From Utricularia gibba (lineage: Eukaryota; Streptophyta; Magnoliopsida; Lamiales; Lentibulariaceae), in contig NEEC01000004.1 in the NCBI GenBank assembly GCA_002189035.1, forward strand, positions 1,550,001 to 1,614,000: a DNA stretch of 64,000 nt, given 5' to 3'. This document shows, piece by piece, positions 1 through 11,905 of the stretch. Under the pieces are notes generated by a model. That model searched no databases. It was not told the origin of the DNA and saw only the letters and a program-made list of their open reading frames with translations. The position numbers were made by a program, and so were the translations under genes. The stretch's first letter is position 1; each line of letters begins with the position of its first letter.

Positions 1-638
1 AAAAGTTAAAACTGGGATCCTCTAGGTTCACTGTCTTGTACCTGCTAATGCTAACGACTTCGATACCTCTGGAGACAGCAGCCTTACACACAGCTGAACC
101 AACAAATCCACTTCCACCTAACACAACAATCTAATAACAAATCAGACATTATGACTCCAGTCAAGAGGATGCTTAGGAGACAAACATGAGACACATACTC
201 TGTTTGCCTTGATTTCAGCAACAACATCAATTGTACCATCATCATAATTCTTAGTGACACCTGAGTTGTCAATGCTGTATTCCACACAAATCCATTGGAA
301 TACATGAGAAGCAAAACTAAATACCATGAATTCAATCTCAAAATTGACACCAAACTAAAGAAGCAGTAAGAGGTTCATATGTTCTAAGTTCAGAGGGGTT
401 ATCACTAAAATAGCATTGTAAATGGGAGGAATCAAAACCAGAATTTAAAAGCCTTGATCATAGTTGTTTCTCGCTAAAAAAAGAAGGATCAGTTTCGGGT
501 GCCGTTGATATTTAAAGGCTGTGTAGAAGGTAACCTTGAGCGGATGGTTTTCATGGAACTGGAGGTTCCACGAGAAGTGGCGACAAGGGTTTTGAAGGAA
601 GGTGCAGAAATGCAACTGATGCCACAAAGCGACGCCAT
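1..638 (-). CDS. Atypical short-chain dehydrogenase/reductase (NAD(P)-binding Rossmann protein), 5' part only
   Basis: Three exons can be placed: 535-638, 199-316 and 1-130, the last running off the left edge. The start ATG (636-638) opens a Ser/Thr-rich leader (MASLCGISCISAPSF...) that looks like a chloroplast transit peptide. Exon 1 ends in phase 2, and the joined frame reads through an acidic linker (YDDGTIDVVAEIKANR) into IVVLGGSGFVGSAVCKAA, the glycine-rich dinucleotide-binding loop (GxxGxxG) of an atypical SDR. The arrangement resembles the plant plastid family of Arabidopsis At1g32220. The catalytic region lies outside the window, so neither substrate nor the presence of the active-site residues can be judged. 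All splice sites used are GT-AG. Confidence 0.75.
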
Positions 639-1467
639 TCTCCAAACCTTCCTTCGCCAATCCAACTAAAGATACCTGCAACCGGAGATAGTGACGTAAC
701 AGCTGGGATTTCCGTGAATATATGGGTGCAAACTCAAGGTTTATAAACGCTTACAGGAGACAACAACCTAATTATCAAGCAATCCATTGAAGAGATAAGC
801 TTTTTCGACCCCACATGCTGATGCTCAAAGTAGAAAAGGATTTAACCATTCATCTAAAATTCGTTGTTTTGGAATTGGGTATTCGGGATTCAAACGGGTT
901 TTGCTGGATACGGTTTCTGGCTCTGATTTATGGTCCTTTACTCCTGCTTAAATCATTTCAACAGCTGTTCGACGAAATGCGCATTCAGGGGCATAAATGA
1001 AGATCAACCGCATAAGCTCAGAAAAAATGGGGGTTTTCAGAGCTCTGTATTCGGTGCTTATCATCTGCTCCAAAGATCAAATCAGGGAATGCCTGTGGGG
1101 GGCTACTGAATTTCCATTTCAAAGGGGAAAAACCTCCCGTTGTGGAACAAAAGATTCCCCCGCGCTGAAAGGTGCTCCCTGTGGCTAATAATGCGTCAGT
1201 GATGATGCAGCAGGCGGCCACAGAGGGAGCAAGTTTCTGGCTCTTGGTTTGTTTAAGTTTTTCTGATGGTACGCAAAGGGCTTGCTGATATAGAGCTGCA
1301 AGCTCCATTGACACTGTTGGTGTGTCCACCATTTACATGGTATAGTAAATCAGGTCGAATCTTCGAAATGTGAATGGGGATGCACTTCTAATATGTCAAT
1401 AAGACCAGAACTCCTGCTAAGTTCTCATCTTTAGCTCCTCTCTAACCTTCCCTTGCTACTGCTGGAC
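639..1467. other. Spacer between the SDR gene and MTA
   Basis: No supported coding exon. The left part should hold the 5' UTR and promoter of the SDR gene; the right part should hold the 3' UTR of MTA. Open frames of 60-105 codons occur on both strands but show no family similarity or splice logic I can recognise. Confidence 0.5.
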
Positions 1468-4218
1468 TCAGGTAGTTGCTGAAAGCCCAGGTTCAGCTTC
1501 AGCAGCAGGTGTGTTGTTTAGTGTCGACCTCGGTGGTGATGGAGGCTGAACTACCACATCTGGATAGGCCGCCTTGAATCTTGCCCGCAGCCCTTCATCT
1601 ACCAACCGCACCCCTTGCAGTTGGTTTCCCAGAGATATCCACCTGTTTGTTTATTTGCTAGCTTGTTTCGTCACATGACAAATACCCAAAACATGTAAAA
1701 CTATGATGAAGAAGAGCATACCCAGCCTGAACATTGTGCATCCTTGCAAACAGCTCCAGCTTTCTGGTTCTTGGGCTGATCCTTTCCAACATAGGATACA
1801 TCTGATGCAAAAAGCATAGCATATGATCCCTTCTATGGTTTGCAATACAAATGCAAGAAACATTTTTTATTATTTTTTTACTTCTAACCTCATCAGGCTT
1901 ACGGCTTGTTTCACGAACTTCAGCAACGATCACATCAGTGTCGATGTTTCTATTTACTGCAGGGTTGCCCTTCACTCCAACAAGGCAATGCTCCTTGCTG
2001 TGGTTTAGCCAATGGCCAGTGCGACCGGTTCGTATGATTCTTTGAAGTTGATTCGTTTTCACCCAAATGATCTCCTCCACCCGCTTGTATCCCCAAAGTT
2101 CCAAACTACACAACCAGAAACCTCCAACGTCATGAACACTACCAACAAATGTTTGAAAGAGACAAAGGCATACCATTCGCGTCCAAGTTCCATTGCACGG
2201 CCAGTGACCCAGAGAAATATCAGGCCATCCGTCTGCAGTGCTGGTACATTTAAGGTCCTCATTTCCTCATCGCCCATTGTTCCATACGGCAATTCCATAT
2301 GGATATCCCAGGGCGGATCAGCCATTATAACTCCAAACTGTCCTAAAATATCCATTCTAAATGAACGGATGTCACAGTTAATCCATTGAGGCTCTCCAAG
2401 TTCTACTTCTGAACAGTAGTGCGCACTTTGAGACTTCAGTGGCCTCGGTGAAGGCAACGGAACTCGCCCCATCATTATTGGTGAAACATCTGGTGTTGAG
2501 TCGAGTTCGTAATGGACATACTTGCATGTCTATTTTTGAGATGAACAGAAATATCTTTAGATTAACTAATATTTTAGCTGGAAATGAACTACTATCATGG
2601 GCTAACCTTCATGTGTCGGCAAGTATCAAGAAACGAGCAATCCCCCAAGTTCATATCAGTATGTGCAGCAATTATTCGACGAAAATGAACCTTCAGAAAG
2701 TTTGGAGGTGTATATTAGGCAAAAATTATCAAACCCTAACGGTGCTACAGAATACAAGATTCTTAAAAGAAGAAAAAAAATCCTTGCAGTGATAAAACAC
2801 CATATATTTGAATAAAAATAATCTCCAACGAAATGTGATCAATGCATTGAAGTAAACTGGGGGATAGAGCAAAAGATGCGTCGAAGGGGAACTGACCTTC
2901 TCACAAGCAATAAAGGAATGGGACTGACGCCTACAATCTTCTTTAGTTAACGCTGAGCAGTACTCTTTTACTTGAGACCCACCTTTGCTTTTGAACTGCA
3001 CCATAGCCAGTGGTACATCAGAAAACAACACAATTGTGATATCCATAAACTGTACAAAAGCCTATTCTTTCCCAAATTAATCCATTGAAGACTGCAATGC
3101 TAAAACTATAAAATAAAAAAAATAAAGAAACACTCAGGGAAAGAATCAGTTACCCTAGCGGCATTTGCAGTTTCTTTAGCAGTGGGGCGGTGAATCAGGT
3201 CTAAAAGCTCCTCTCCGGTTTTTGACTTCTGCATTTCCCTGAAGCTCTTTTTATTCAATAAAGCTTCAAGATCCTTCATATCTTCCTCTTCTGTTCTAGG
3301 TTTCATTGCAAGTGCATTCCCTCCAGGACCTTGTAGCATACCAGGGGCCATGGGTGGTTTCCTTAGCATTGGAGGAGGCACACCAACACCTCTAGGCACC
3401 CCACCAATCATTCCCATTCCCCTTGGCCCGAATGCAGCACCTCTTGGACCCATCATCATCATCCCTCCATTCCACATGTCCTGCTGCATCCCTCTCCCAC
3501 CAACATACCCAATTTCACTATCCCCATTCCTTCCCATTTCACCACTTTTATTCCTATTATCAGAACTCATATCAAACAGCTGCTTACTTTTGGGCAACTC
3601 TTTCAAAAGCCTATGCCTATCGATACTCACAATCATCACCGAGGACTTACCATTGACCACAAAATCTTCTAGTTCCACCCCACCATCATCCTCCGCTATC
3701 GACTTCAGCGCCATTTCAACTGCAGAAATCGCACCATTTTCCCCGCCCAACTCCCTAAGGACAGCCTTCTCATAGGTTGTACCAGATGAATCATTCTCCA
3801 GTCTCCTCAAAACTGTCGCCGAATCAATCGGATTAAAAGGGACTCTCTCTAACAAACAGGCAGCGACCATGGACCTAACAAATGACAACGGATCAACTTT
3901 TTCATCGTTCGAAGCACTATCGTTTAAAGCAGGAACCTTTGGATCCTGCCGCCGTGATTGTCTGTTCCTGGATTTACTGAAACTGGGTTTGGAGGGTAGA
4001 GTTTCGGAAAGAGGAGTGAATTGCTTGTTATTAAAACCGGATATGGCTTTAAGAGATAGGTCCAACGAGGAAACCAGATCTGGCACCAGGCTTTGAAGGG
4101 AGGCGATAAGTTCTACCTGCGTCGCATTGAGCGTGTCGGCGCTGGACTCCAGTTGACGGCGCATCTCCGTTAACGCAGCAATCGAGTCCTCGTTTTGTGC
4201 TGAGGATTCGGAATCCAT
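1468..4218 (-). CDS. MTA: mRNA N6-adenosine methyltransferase MTA (METTL3 orthologue)
   Basis: Seven exons: 3154-4218, 2897-2995, 2607-2690, 2174-2529, 1889-2105, 1722-1801, 1468-1642. Together they give 2076 nt, 691 residues, close to the Arabidopsis protein. Exon 1 holds the plant-type N-terminal helical and Gly/Met-rich region (residues 1-355). Exons 2-4 carry the Cys/His-rich putative zinc-finger segment (KEYCSALTKEDC, CSFLDTCRHMKTC). The MT-A70 catalytic domain follows, with the DPPW motif near residues 487-490 (MADPPWDIHMELPYG) and the conserved stretch LNHSKEHCLVG. In plants this subunit works with MTB, FIP37 and VIRILIZER to write m6A on nuclear mRNA and is essential for embryogenesis; that is family knowledge. 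All catalytic motifs seen are intact and no frameshift is needed. The C-terminal tail is short and acidic. TGGGCC at 4410-4415 lies about 190 bp upstream of the ATG. Confidence 0.95.
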
Positions 4219-5009
4219 AGCAATACACAGTCCCGGACAACTTCCTTGCTTCTCCTTTACCTATCCCCAGTCGCAGTGTAGAATCACCCGAAATCTGCAA
4301 AACCTTGGAGCCAAAACAACAACGGGGGAAAAAAATGGGCTGTATCAGAATAAAGTGCCTTTCCGCAGAAAAAGAAACCCAAGCAGGAAGCCTCCGCTAG
4401 AGCAGTCCTTGGGCCAATGGGCTTTCACGATTGGACCGAAACCTTGAGCTGGTCGAAGCCCAAATCCAAAACTGGATCGAACCCCACCCAACAACGTTCG
4501 GCTCAATTGCAGTCCAGCATATATAAATACGAGCGCATGAATTCGTGGGTTCACGTATTCGAATACATTGATTCGTGATTTAAAAAATTATAAATGTATT
4601 AAATAATTTTAATTTATAATATTTAAATTATATTAAATTATTTATAAAAATACTAAAATAAAATAATTTTTAATAAAAGAATTGAATATTTATAAAAACA
4701 CAAACCACAATTAAAATAAAAATCGATAAATGATGATCTCAAATTTTGAATGTCAAATAACGACGACAATCGATAAGTAATGATTAAATAATAAATATGA
4801 AAATAAATGAAAATAAAAAAAAATCAAATAGATGGAATAATATTTTAATTAATTTAATAATAAATAATTATTATTCAAATTAATAATTAAAAACATATTT
4901 AAAAAAAAAACCCAATGTTCAGCGAATCCGCACTAAATTCATCGCTCGGTGATTCACAGGTTGGAAGAACAGTGCTCAATAGTATCCTGTTGCAGTTACA
5001 TGCCTCATT
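4219..5009. other. AT-rich spacer between MTA and the DUF760 gene
   Basis: The part next to 4218 is the MTA promoter and 5' UTR region; it contains TGGGCC at 4410-4415 and TGGGCT at 4418-4423, candidate site II / TCP-type elements on the plus strand. From about 4560 to 4920 the sequence is extremely AT-rich with no coding potential. The remainder is the 3' flank of the DUF760 gene. I see no clean terminal inverted repeats. Confidence 0.45.
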
Positions 5010-6807
5010 CTAGCTATTGACAAATGGATACTTGGACTCAGCGAGAGTTTCTGTGTCCCAGAGAAAGGATCCAAAAGTTACTGCCTCCAGTATCAGCAAC
5101 GTGAGCCCAGAAAATGTGATGGGAACCAGTTCATCGCTGGCTGCATCCAGGGAGCCATCCTGGGAGACACTTATATCAGGCCTCCCAAACAATGCTTGAG
5201 TCTGCTTCTCGATCAACGACAGGGATTCTTTCGACCGCATGGTGGCGTATCGTTGCAGTGTTTCTGCATCCAGATACATCACATAGGATCTCAACCTGGA
5301 TGATCTTTCTTCGATTCTGATATCCTCATCCTCTGGATAGATGCGTATCAAAGATGCTGGATCCCATAGCTGTTTCCCTTCTTCAAGCCCTTCAAGGCTC
5401 TCTGATTCTTCACCCAAACCTTCAGGAAGGATGTTCATTGACTGCTCCAGCTGATAGCGCTCATCAACTCTTCTCAGGAAGTAACCGTACATAACTGAAG
5501 CTGCATAGAGTTTGCCAAGCTTTATTTTGCTGATCTGAACTATGGTGTCCAATGGACCTGTGATCCGCTCTCCCAGAACCAGGGATAGATGGCTGACTAT
5601 CATCTCGAAGGCCTCCGGGGAATGCACGGATTGCAATTCCTCTTCTTGGCTTGGCCAGAGATCAACTCTTTCAGCAGGATCTGATGTTGATATTGCAGGG
5701 ATCAGGGATATGTTACTGTTGGTAAACCTTTGAACGATCAAGCAATACATGATCTCCTCCAGGACCTTCCTCCTTTCTTTCTCTTTAAATTCAGCTATTC
5801 TCCTGAAACCCTTAAAGGAAAATGTCAAGAGAGATCATCATGGAGCCAGTTCCACTAATGCATCAGCAATTCACTGAATCACGCGAAATCAAACTTCACG
5901 CCCAGAAATCTAAGAGGAAGCATCCATTGGCAATAAAAATCCTTTCTTTTCATTTACAATTTCGGATGGTAGAATTTGCAACTTTTGAAGGTTGAGTAAA
6001 ATGTTGGGCGGACAACAACATTGTTTTAAAGTCTGTGCATCTATACGTAATGCTTACTTGTACAGAACATCATCAGATGAAGATGAAGTCACTTGGCCCT
6101 TAGGAGAAGGTATGGTAGTTTCATTCTCATCCTCTCTTTGGCTGTGGAGATTCTCAAGTTCCTGTTCTGCTGCAGCCACGACTAGATGCGGATGCGTGAG
6201 CAGCATCTGAGACAAAAGCTGACCAACAGGTGACTCCAACTGAAGAGGAGCCATGGGAACCAGGTCATCTCCCATGTTTCCTGAAGCTCTCACCACAGAA
6301 CTTTGTGACCTCATCTTCTCGAGTCCCATCTCTAACTTGGAATTGGAAAACGAGTTATTCTATATTAAGGGATTGAGTTAGCAAAAGGGTATCTTGAATC
6401 TGATAAAGTAACTTCTGTAAGCTAACTAAGCAACCAAAATATGCAAATTCCACAGCAGCTACATATTGTCCAACACAAGAAATGCAAAAGGCGAAAAAAA
6501 TAGAAACTGCAATGGAAAGAAAGCCTCAATTTTCTGTGCCTGGTGCAATGTTTATGCAAACCGAAGGATCAATTATCTAACAATTCCACAGAGATATCAT
6601 GTATCGAGTTAACCATCGCAGGCCAGCACTCCACGAGAATGGAAAACGCGAGAAAAAAAGATGAATTACCTTGCATAATCCAGGAGGGAAGAAGAATCTT
6701 TTAGTGTCCCCGTAGCAACCGCATAAATTGGATTGCAATGGGTACCATGCGCCGGCCGACGGCGTAACCCAGAAAACATGACTGAGCAGCGCGCCCGTAT
6801 GCCGCAT
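5010..6807 (-). CDS. DUF760 protein, UV-B-induced chloroplast protein family (At3g17800 type)
   Basis: Three exons, 6670-6807, 6058-6335 and 5010-5802, give 1209 nt and 402 residues. Exon 1 (46 codons, MRHTGALLSHVFW...) is a candidate plastid transit peptide. Exon 2 contains the conserved block LQLESPVGQLLSQMLLTHPHLV. Exon 3 opens with RRIAEFKEKERRKVLEEIMYCLIVQRF after a phase-2 junction and holds the rest of the DUF760 region, including LGKLYAASVMYGYFLRRVDERYQLE. A hydrophobic stretch near the C-terminus (TFSGLTLLILEAVTFGSFLWD) could be a membrane helix. The family is plastid-located and some members respond to UV-B; the molecular function is unknown. All introns are GT-AG and the frame is intact. 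Confidence 0.88.
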
Positions 6808-7354
6808 CGTCGAATTTCTTCAATCGTCTCGTAAAGGAGATGTTTTCGTTTACCAGACGACGGCGAAATTAGCAGTTATACAGTTATTTTGCAGCAAATC
6901 TCCTCGGTTTACACGAACCTGGAAGTTGGCTGTACAGGATATTTTTCAATGGCGTCTCTTTCGCCTCAGATTTTATCAAGAACACCGTTATGCATACCAC
7001 ACAAAGGCGCATCTGCATAAGCTCGCGTATCGTGCAATACACGTCAATGCACAGAATCAGTTCGACTCAACCTCTGAATCAGATTACATTGCAAGAACGA
7101 TGGACCGAATACGCCTCAGAAGTGTTAGGAAAAAAAACAAAGAATCCATATCTGAAGGGGGTGTTGTTCTACGGTAAGGGAGTTTCTTGTGACGGATCCC
7201 ATCCCGGCGGCTTGATATCTGGCCAATCGCCACGGCAACCAAGCCTTATGTAGAGGCTTTTGCGACCTTGAATGCAGGTGCGACAGTTTTTTGTTACCAT
7301 AATGCACTAGTTTCTTGCAGAAGTTAGCCAAAGAGATGACGAATGCAACTGAAT
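6808..7354. other. Spacer between the DUF760 gene and SKL2
   Basis: This should contain the 5' UTR and promoter of the DUF760 gene (left) and the 3' UTR of SKL2 (right). A plus-strand open frame at 6926-7177 (83 codons) has no recognisable family features and is not called. Confidence 0.4.
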
Positions 7355-9082
7355 CTATGAACCTGTGAGGTCTTTATCAACCAGAAGCAGGCGCTTGAGA
7401 GCACTAAGGGAGGCTTGAGCCACAGCCTTGGAGTAAGTTGGATCCCAATCAGTGAGATTTACGACCGCTTCCGCGTTTGTGTAACCGATACCACCCTCTT
7501 CCATGTTCCTCTTCGTCTCTTCTCTTGCAGACTTTTCATCTGAAATTAGTATGCATGCCCACCCATTATAGGGAATGACTCCTGTATTGAGAAGCTCTGG
7601 TTGCAGTTAAGAAGATTGATTGATACCTGACGCCTTGGACTGCACCAACCAAACTGTTAATCCTGCAAAGAGATGCCTCCAGTTACTGGATCTCCGGGCA
7701 GCACCACAGTCCCCACCTAACGTCGCGATGACAGTTCTTGCTTGACTGCAGATTTCTCATTTATCAAGCAACAAGATGAGCAAGTAACAGCATTTCTGGG
7801 AATAAGACGGCAACGGGGCTGTTCACTTTTCTTACACATTTCGCTCTTGGAGTTACCTGCTAAGACCTTCAAATATTGCACATTCTGCTTCGGCAACAGC
7901 ATCAGGACCTTCCCTCTCTAACCCTGAAAGCATATTGATGTGTATCATACATACCATCAGTATAACTTACCCTCCCCATTGAATGGCCTTGAGCCATTTT
8001 TGTAAGCTAAAAAGAAAACAGCGTGAGAGATCTCACATGAATCCACAGTTTGTTTGGTATATGCTTCTAGAAGCTCCCTTGTACATAGCGGAGTGTATCT
8101 GCCAAATCCAAGGAGCTTCAACAAATAGAAAAGAAAACTAAGAATAGCAATGATCATTCACCAAACGTGCAAGCAATCCAAGACTAGATAACCAACATCT
8201 AGAGTCTAGGTGAAGAACAAGGTTTAATCAGTCACCTGAGGCCGACAGCTAACTCTCGTGCAATCTTGTTGTTTATATCTGTTGAATCCCCTACTAGAAA
8301 GACAGATGTCCCCTTGAGTAGTTGGGTAACTCCGGTTGTCAAGGATTCCCAAGATTCCATGATATCCGGCCATTTCAGCTCAGGGTCTTGCTTCTTCAGA
8401 CTAACCACAAGTAGATCATCGTCTATATACCTATTGAAGTGTGAAAGAAGAAAATCTGTGTTAACTGCTCGACTTAATGAATATACACTTCGGCAGTGAT
8501 CAAGTTAACAACTACCATATTGTTTCTGAAGGCTTTATCAGTCCATAGAGGCGAGTGGTGTCCAATAGTGTCTTCTGGTATCCAGAATGCGCCACTTTGA
8601 TTACCAAGGAGTTGTCATTTGCATCAACGGAGATTTCAGCAGGAGTCAGAGTATCGACGGGCAGCTGAAGTCTCAACTCCACCTCAGACGAATCATCATA
8701 AAACTGCACCCAACGATCAATAAAATTGGATTATCAAACATAATCAATCCACAAAGCACTCTTTAAAATTTGTGTGGCCTAGTTTGTAGTACCCAGAGCG
8801 AGCAGAACAATAACCACCAGAAAATTTGGAAATCCCTTGTAGCGTCCCTACCTCGTAACGAGTTGTATCAGGAGAGACAAACGGAGCGCTGCTGCTGCTG
8901 CTGCAGGATAGAATCCAAGCTCGCTTCTTGACAGCATTAGAAGCTACACAAGGCGACACAGGGAGACGGATTCTGGAAGAAAAGAATTTTTCCGGTGACG
9001 AACTCGACGGAGACGGCGATGAGGATGTACACAAAAAAACTTGATTTCTGGCTGGGAAAGCAGCTAGGGAAGAGACAGCCAT
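7355..9082 (-). CDS. SKL2: Probable inactive shikimate kinase-like protein 2, chloroplast (CS domain + SK-like domain)
   Basis: Seven exons: 8852-9082, 8516-8703, 8236-8430, 8037-8098, 7857-7923, 7627-7745, 7355-7539. They total 1047 nt, 348 residues, and every junction is in phase. I start at MAVSSLAAFPAR (9082) because the leader is then a typical Ser-rich transit peptide; the frame is also open nine codons further 5'. Residues about 78-160 form a CS/p23-like beta-sandwich (VELRLQLPVDTLTPAEISVDAND...). A shikimate-kinase fold follows (KGTSVFLVGDSTDINNKIARELAVGLRYTPLCTRELLEAYTKQTVDSW). The nucleotide-binding loop reads GDSTDIN, not a consensus Walker A GxxGxGK(S/T), so catalytic activity is unlikely, as known for SKL2. 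In Arabidopsis the SKL2 and FBN2 genes are neighbours; here FBN2 follows after one intervening gene. Confidence 0.93.
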
Positions 9083-9752
9083 TTCTTTCCCTAGAAAACC
9101 AAATTGCAATTCAATTTATAGCTAAAAATATTTAAATATTAAATTATTCCTCCCATAATTTAACGTATCACTATATTTATCAGCAAATCTAATTAACTAG
9201 CATTTGGTATATGTTTATAAAATCACTTTTCAAAAAATATTCTAATAAAATAGAAATGGAGTTTTTTTTTATATTCTTAAAGATAAATTAATTAATTAAA
9301 TTTATATTCTTTTTTGGAATAAAAATAATTTAAGTTTCGTAATAAAATAATACATTTTAAAGAACATAAGATGCTTTAAATAGAAATCAAAATATAGTTT
9401 TATTATCAAATATGAATAATTTCTATTTTTTAAAAGATATAATTTAAAATTATTTTTTATTTTTAAAAAACAAAAATTTTAATTGAAATTTATTGGAATT
9501 ACTTTTAAAAATATAAAATATCTTTAGATAAATAAAACTAAATATATCTTAAATATTTTGAAATGTACCAGGAAGAAAGTCAGCTGGAAAGGAGTCCAAC
9601 AACTCCGACATTTTAATAATAAAAAATCATCATAATCCCTCATTAATGACGTCGTCCGTGACGTCATCCATGATCCTATATATAGAGCGCTTTTCCATGG
9701 TCCAATTGCAAAACCAGCATCGGCGGTTGTTAGAATTGAACTTTCCTGAAGA
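9083..9752. other. Divergent spacer between SKL2 and the DODA-like gene
   Basis: Promoter and 5' UTR of SKL2 should lie at the left edge. About 9120-9570 is very AT-rich with no coding potential. The right end holds the DODA promoter elements listed separately. Confidence 0.5.
9647..9684 (+). promoter_or_regulatory. DODA-like gene core promoter: two TGACGT motifs and a TATA box
   Basis: TGACGTCG at 9647-9654 is followed by the perfect 8-bp palindrome TGACGTCA at 9659-9666, and then by TATATATA at 9677-9684. The ATG is 69 bp downstream of the TATA box. TGACGTCA is the preferred site of TGA and other plant bZIP factors, so a bZIP-controlled promoter is inferred from position and motif only. 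Confidence 0.6.
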
Positions 9753-10898
9753 ATGGATACCTTCTTCATTTCCCATGGATCGCCTACTCTTTCGATCGAC
9801 GATTCTTTGCCGGCGCGGCATTTCCTGAAATCGTTTCAGCAAACGGTGTTTTCCCAGAAGCCCAAGGCGATTCTGGTGGTTTCCGGTCACTGGGAAACGG
9901 ATCAGCCAGCCGTCAACGCCGTAGACGGCCCACTTGATACCATCTACGATTTTTACAACTTCCCCAAGCCTATGTATCAGGTACCCTGTGCTTCAATCTC
10001 AGATCGTTCTTTCTTTCCCTTTTTGTTTCTTATCGATGAGGAGGGTAAGATGGGTGGTTGATTTTTCCACGGAATTCATGATTAGTTGATGCAATCACTA
10101 TAATGGAGTGTATTCATGGGTCCGATTTAGAGGATGAGTTGAAAAAGATGATGGAGCTGATTTAAGAGCGAGCTGTAGGGAGCTCCTGCAAAATAGCTTC
10201 CTGCTTCTTGTTAGCAGTCATTAACAGTAGTTGTAGCTTTACTTTTGGCATGGTTGCAGCTCAAGTATCGTGCTCCGGGGGCCCCTGAACTGGCCTATAA
10301 GGTAAAGCAGGTTCTCGAGGGAAGTGGATTCGGGACGGTGAACGTGGACAAGAGGCGTGGCCTCGATCACGGGGCCTGGGTTCCTCTAATGCTCATGTAC
10401 CCGGAGGCTGACATTCCCGTCTGCCAATTGTCAGTTCAAACGCACAAAGATGCTACTCATCATTTCAACCTGGGAAGAGCGCTGGCGCCCCTCACGAAGC
10501 AAGGGGTCCTCATCATCGGCTCCGGCTCCGCAACCCACAACCTGAGGAGGATAATGAATAATGGCGCCCCGATCCCTCAGTGGGCTGCACAGTTCGACAA
10601 TTGGCTTGCAGAATCCCTTCTGAGTGGAAAGTAGGCAAAAATAGCAACCCATCTTTCGCTATGATCTGTGTAGCAAAACATATGATGAGTTTTTGTATTG
10701 TTCTTCAGGTACGAAGGCGTTAACCAGTACGAAACAGAGGCTCCCTTTGCGAAAGAGGCGCACCCACGGCCGGACCACTTCTACCCACTGCACGTGGCGG
10801 TGGGTGCTGCTGGCGCGGACGCGAGGGCGAAGCTGATCCACCGGAGTTGGTCTAACGGCACCTTGTCTTATGCTTCCTATCAGTTCACACCTCAGTGA
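9753..10898 (+). CDS. DODA: LigB-type extradiol dioxygenase (4,5-DOPA dioxygenase extradiol-like)
   Basis: Three exons, 9753-9980, 10260-10630 and 10709-10898, give 789 nt and 262 residues, the usual length of plant DODA/LigB proteins. The start [16 protein letters not shown] carries the first metal-ligand His of the family. Further conserved blocks are [53 protein letters not shown] and the C-terminal [16 protein letters not shown]. The family binds Fe(II) and cleaves catechol rings. In betalain plants DODA makes betalamic acid from L-DOPA; in other plants the LigB homologue has other or unclear roles, so the substrate is left open. Frame and splice sites are intact. AATAAA lies 62 bp after the stop codon. 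Confidence 0.92.
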
Positions 10899-10960
10899 TT
10901 CATCCCTTCCCAGACCAGTTTGTATGTACTGTAGATGCCTTTTTATTTGGTTTGTGTGTG

Positions 10961-10966
10961 AATAAA
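10961..10966 (+). terminator. Candidate polyadenylation signal of the DODA-like gene
   Basis: Canonical AATAAA 62 bp downstream of the DODA stop codon, inside a T/G-rich stretch typical of plant 3' ends. A second AATAAA follows about 20 bp later. Confidence 0.5.
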
Positions 10967-11208
10967 GTATCACATATGAAAATAAACAAGAGTGTTCTAA
11001 CAATGGATTGAATGTATTCTTTAATTATGTATTTGAATTCATTTTCTTGTAATAGATTGTCAAGTTTGATAATTCATCTCTTTTACTTGTCTTAACATTT
11101 GTTGTCTTTCATAAATTCTTTGGTATTTCTTATTTTTATCATTTGTTTGACTTCTTACAAATCTGCTAACAAGTCATTTAATGTTACATAAATTAATCTT
11201 CAAAACTC

Positions 11209-11489
11209 AAGCAATATTTTGAAAAATTTTTGAAATCTATTTTTATTTTTCAAAAATAATTTTGAAAAATTTTTGAAATCTATTTTTATTTTTCAAAAAT
11301 AATTTTGAAAAATAAAAATAAAAAATAAAATCAAATAATTCTTTATTTTTCTAAAAATAATTTTTGTAATTATAATTTTAAAAATATTTTTAATAGAATT
11401 AATTTTATAATTAAAATTGTTCTAGAACAAAATTATTTTTATTTTTGAAAAATAGAAATAGATTTTAAAATTTTTTCAGAATATTACTT
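11209..11489. mobile_element. AT-rich foldback element, MITE candidate
   Basis: The left arm starts AAGCAATATTTTGAAAAA near 11209. The reverse complement of the right end (to 11489) starts AAGTAATATTCTGAAAAA, and similarity continues inward for about 50 bp through blocks such as CTATTT(T/C)TATTTTTC. Such long, imperfect, terminal AT-rich inverted arms around about 280 bp fit a miniature inverted-repeat element. I cannot see a convincing target-site duplication, and the low complexity makes chance similarity easier. Confidence 0.35.
11216..11317. repeat. 43-bp tandem repeat, two copies plus a partial third
   Basis: A unit beginning ATTTTGAAAAATTTTTGAAA starts at 11216 and again at 11259; the third copy starts at 11302 and stops after about 16 bp. 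The copies are near-identical. The array lies inside the left arm of the AT-rich foldback region. Confidence 0.7.
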
Positions 11490-11497
11490 TAGTAACA

Positions 11498-11522
11498 ATA
11501 TATATATATATATATATATATA
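11498..11522. repeat. (TA)n microsatellite
   Basis: About twelve uninterrupted TA dinucleotides. It is likely to be length-polymorphic and unreliable in assembly. Confidence 0.8.
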
Positions 11523-11905
11523 ATGGGGCATGAAATATGTAAAAATAATAATTGCATACATTGTATTTAAGATATATCAAATTTTAATATATTTATATTC
11601 TTCTTAAACGATATTATCTATTTTAGATATTAAATTTTTACAATTTTATATTATTTACTTTGATAAAAAAGAATTCGCACAATATTAGAAGATTTTATTT
11701 ATTTAAACACAAGTTTCTTGTGGGTAAAAGGTATGAGATGTGAGATGTTAATATGTTGAATATATTTTTCAAAAAGTGATGGCTGAAAATTGAAATATAT
11801 AAATAAAATTAAAAAACCTTGTTTTGCGAGGAAACTATTCTTTCTGGTCCAAGAACTGAGTTTAGGCATCCGCCTGGCCTGGTTCTTGGATTTTGAAGCT
11901 CAACG

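Noticed and set aside
1018-1332. 104-codon minus-strand frame downstream of MTA
   Set aside because: It sits in the MTA 3' flank, composition is not protein-like, and no splice sites link it to MTA or another gene.
3350-3775. 141-codon plus-strand open frame
   Set aside because: It is antisense to the Gly/Met/Pro-rich part of MTA exon 1; the frame reflects codon bias of the real gene and has no family features.
4560-4920. AT-rich block as a transposon
   Set aside because: I could not find matching inverted ends or a target duplication.
6926-7253. Overlapping plus-strand frames between the DUF760 gene and SKL2
   Set aside because: No recognisable domain, several overlapping frames of similar length, and no polyadenylation or promoter signal.
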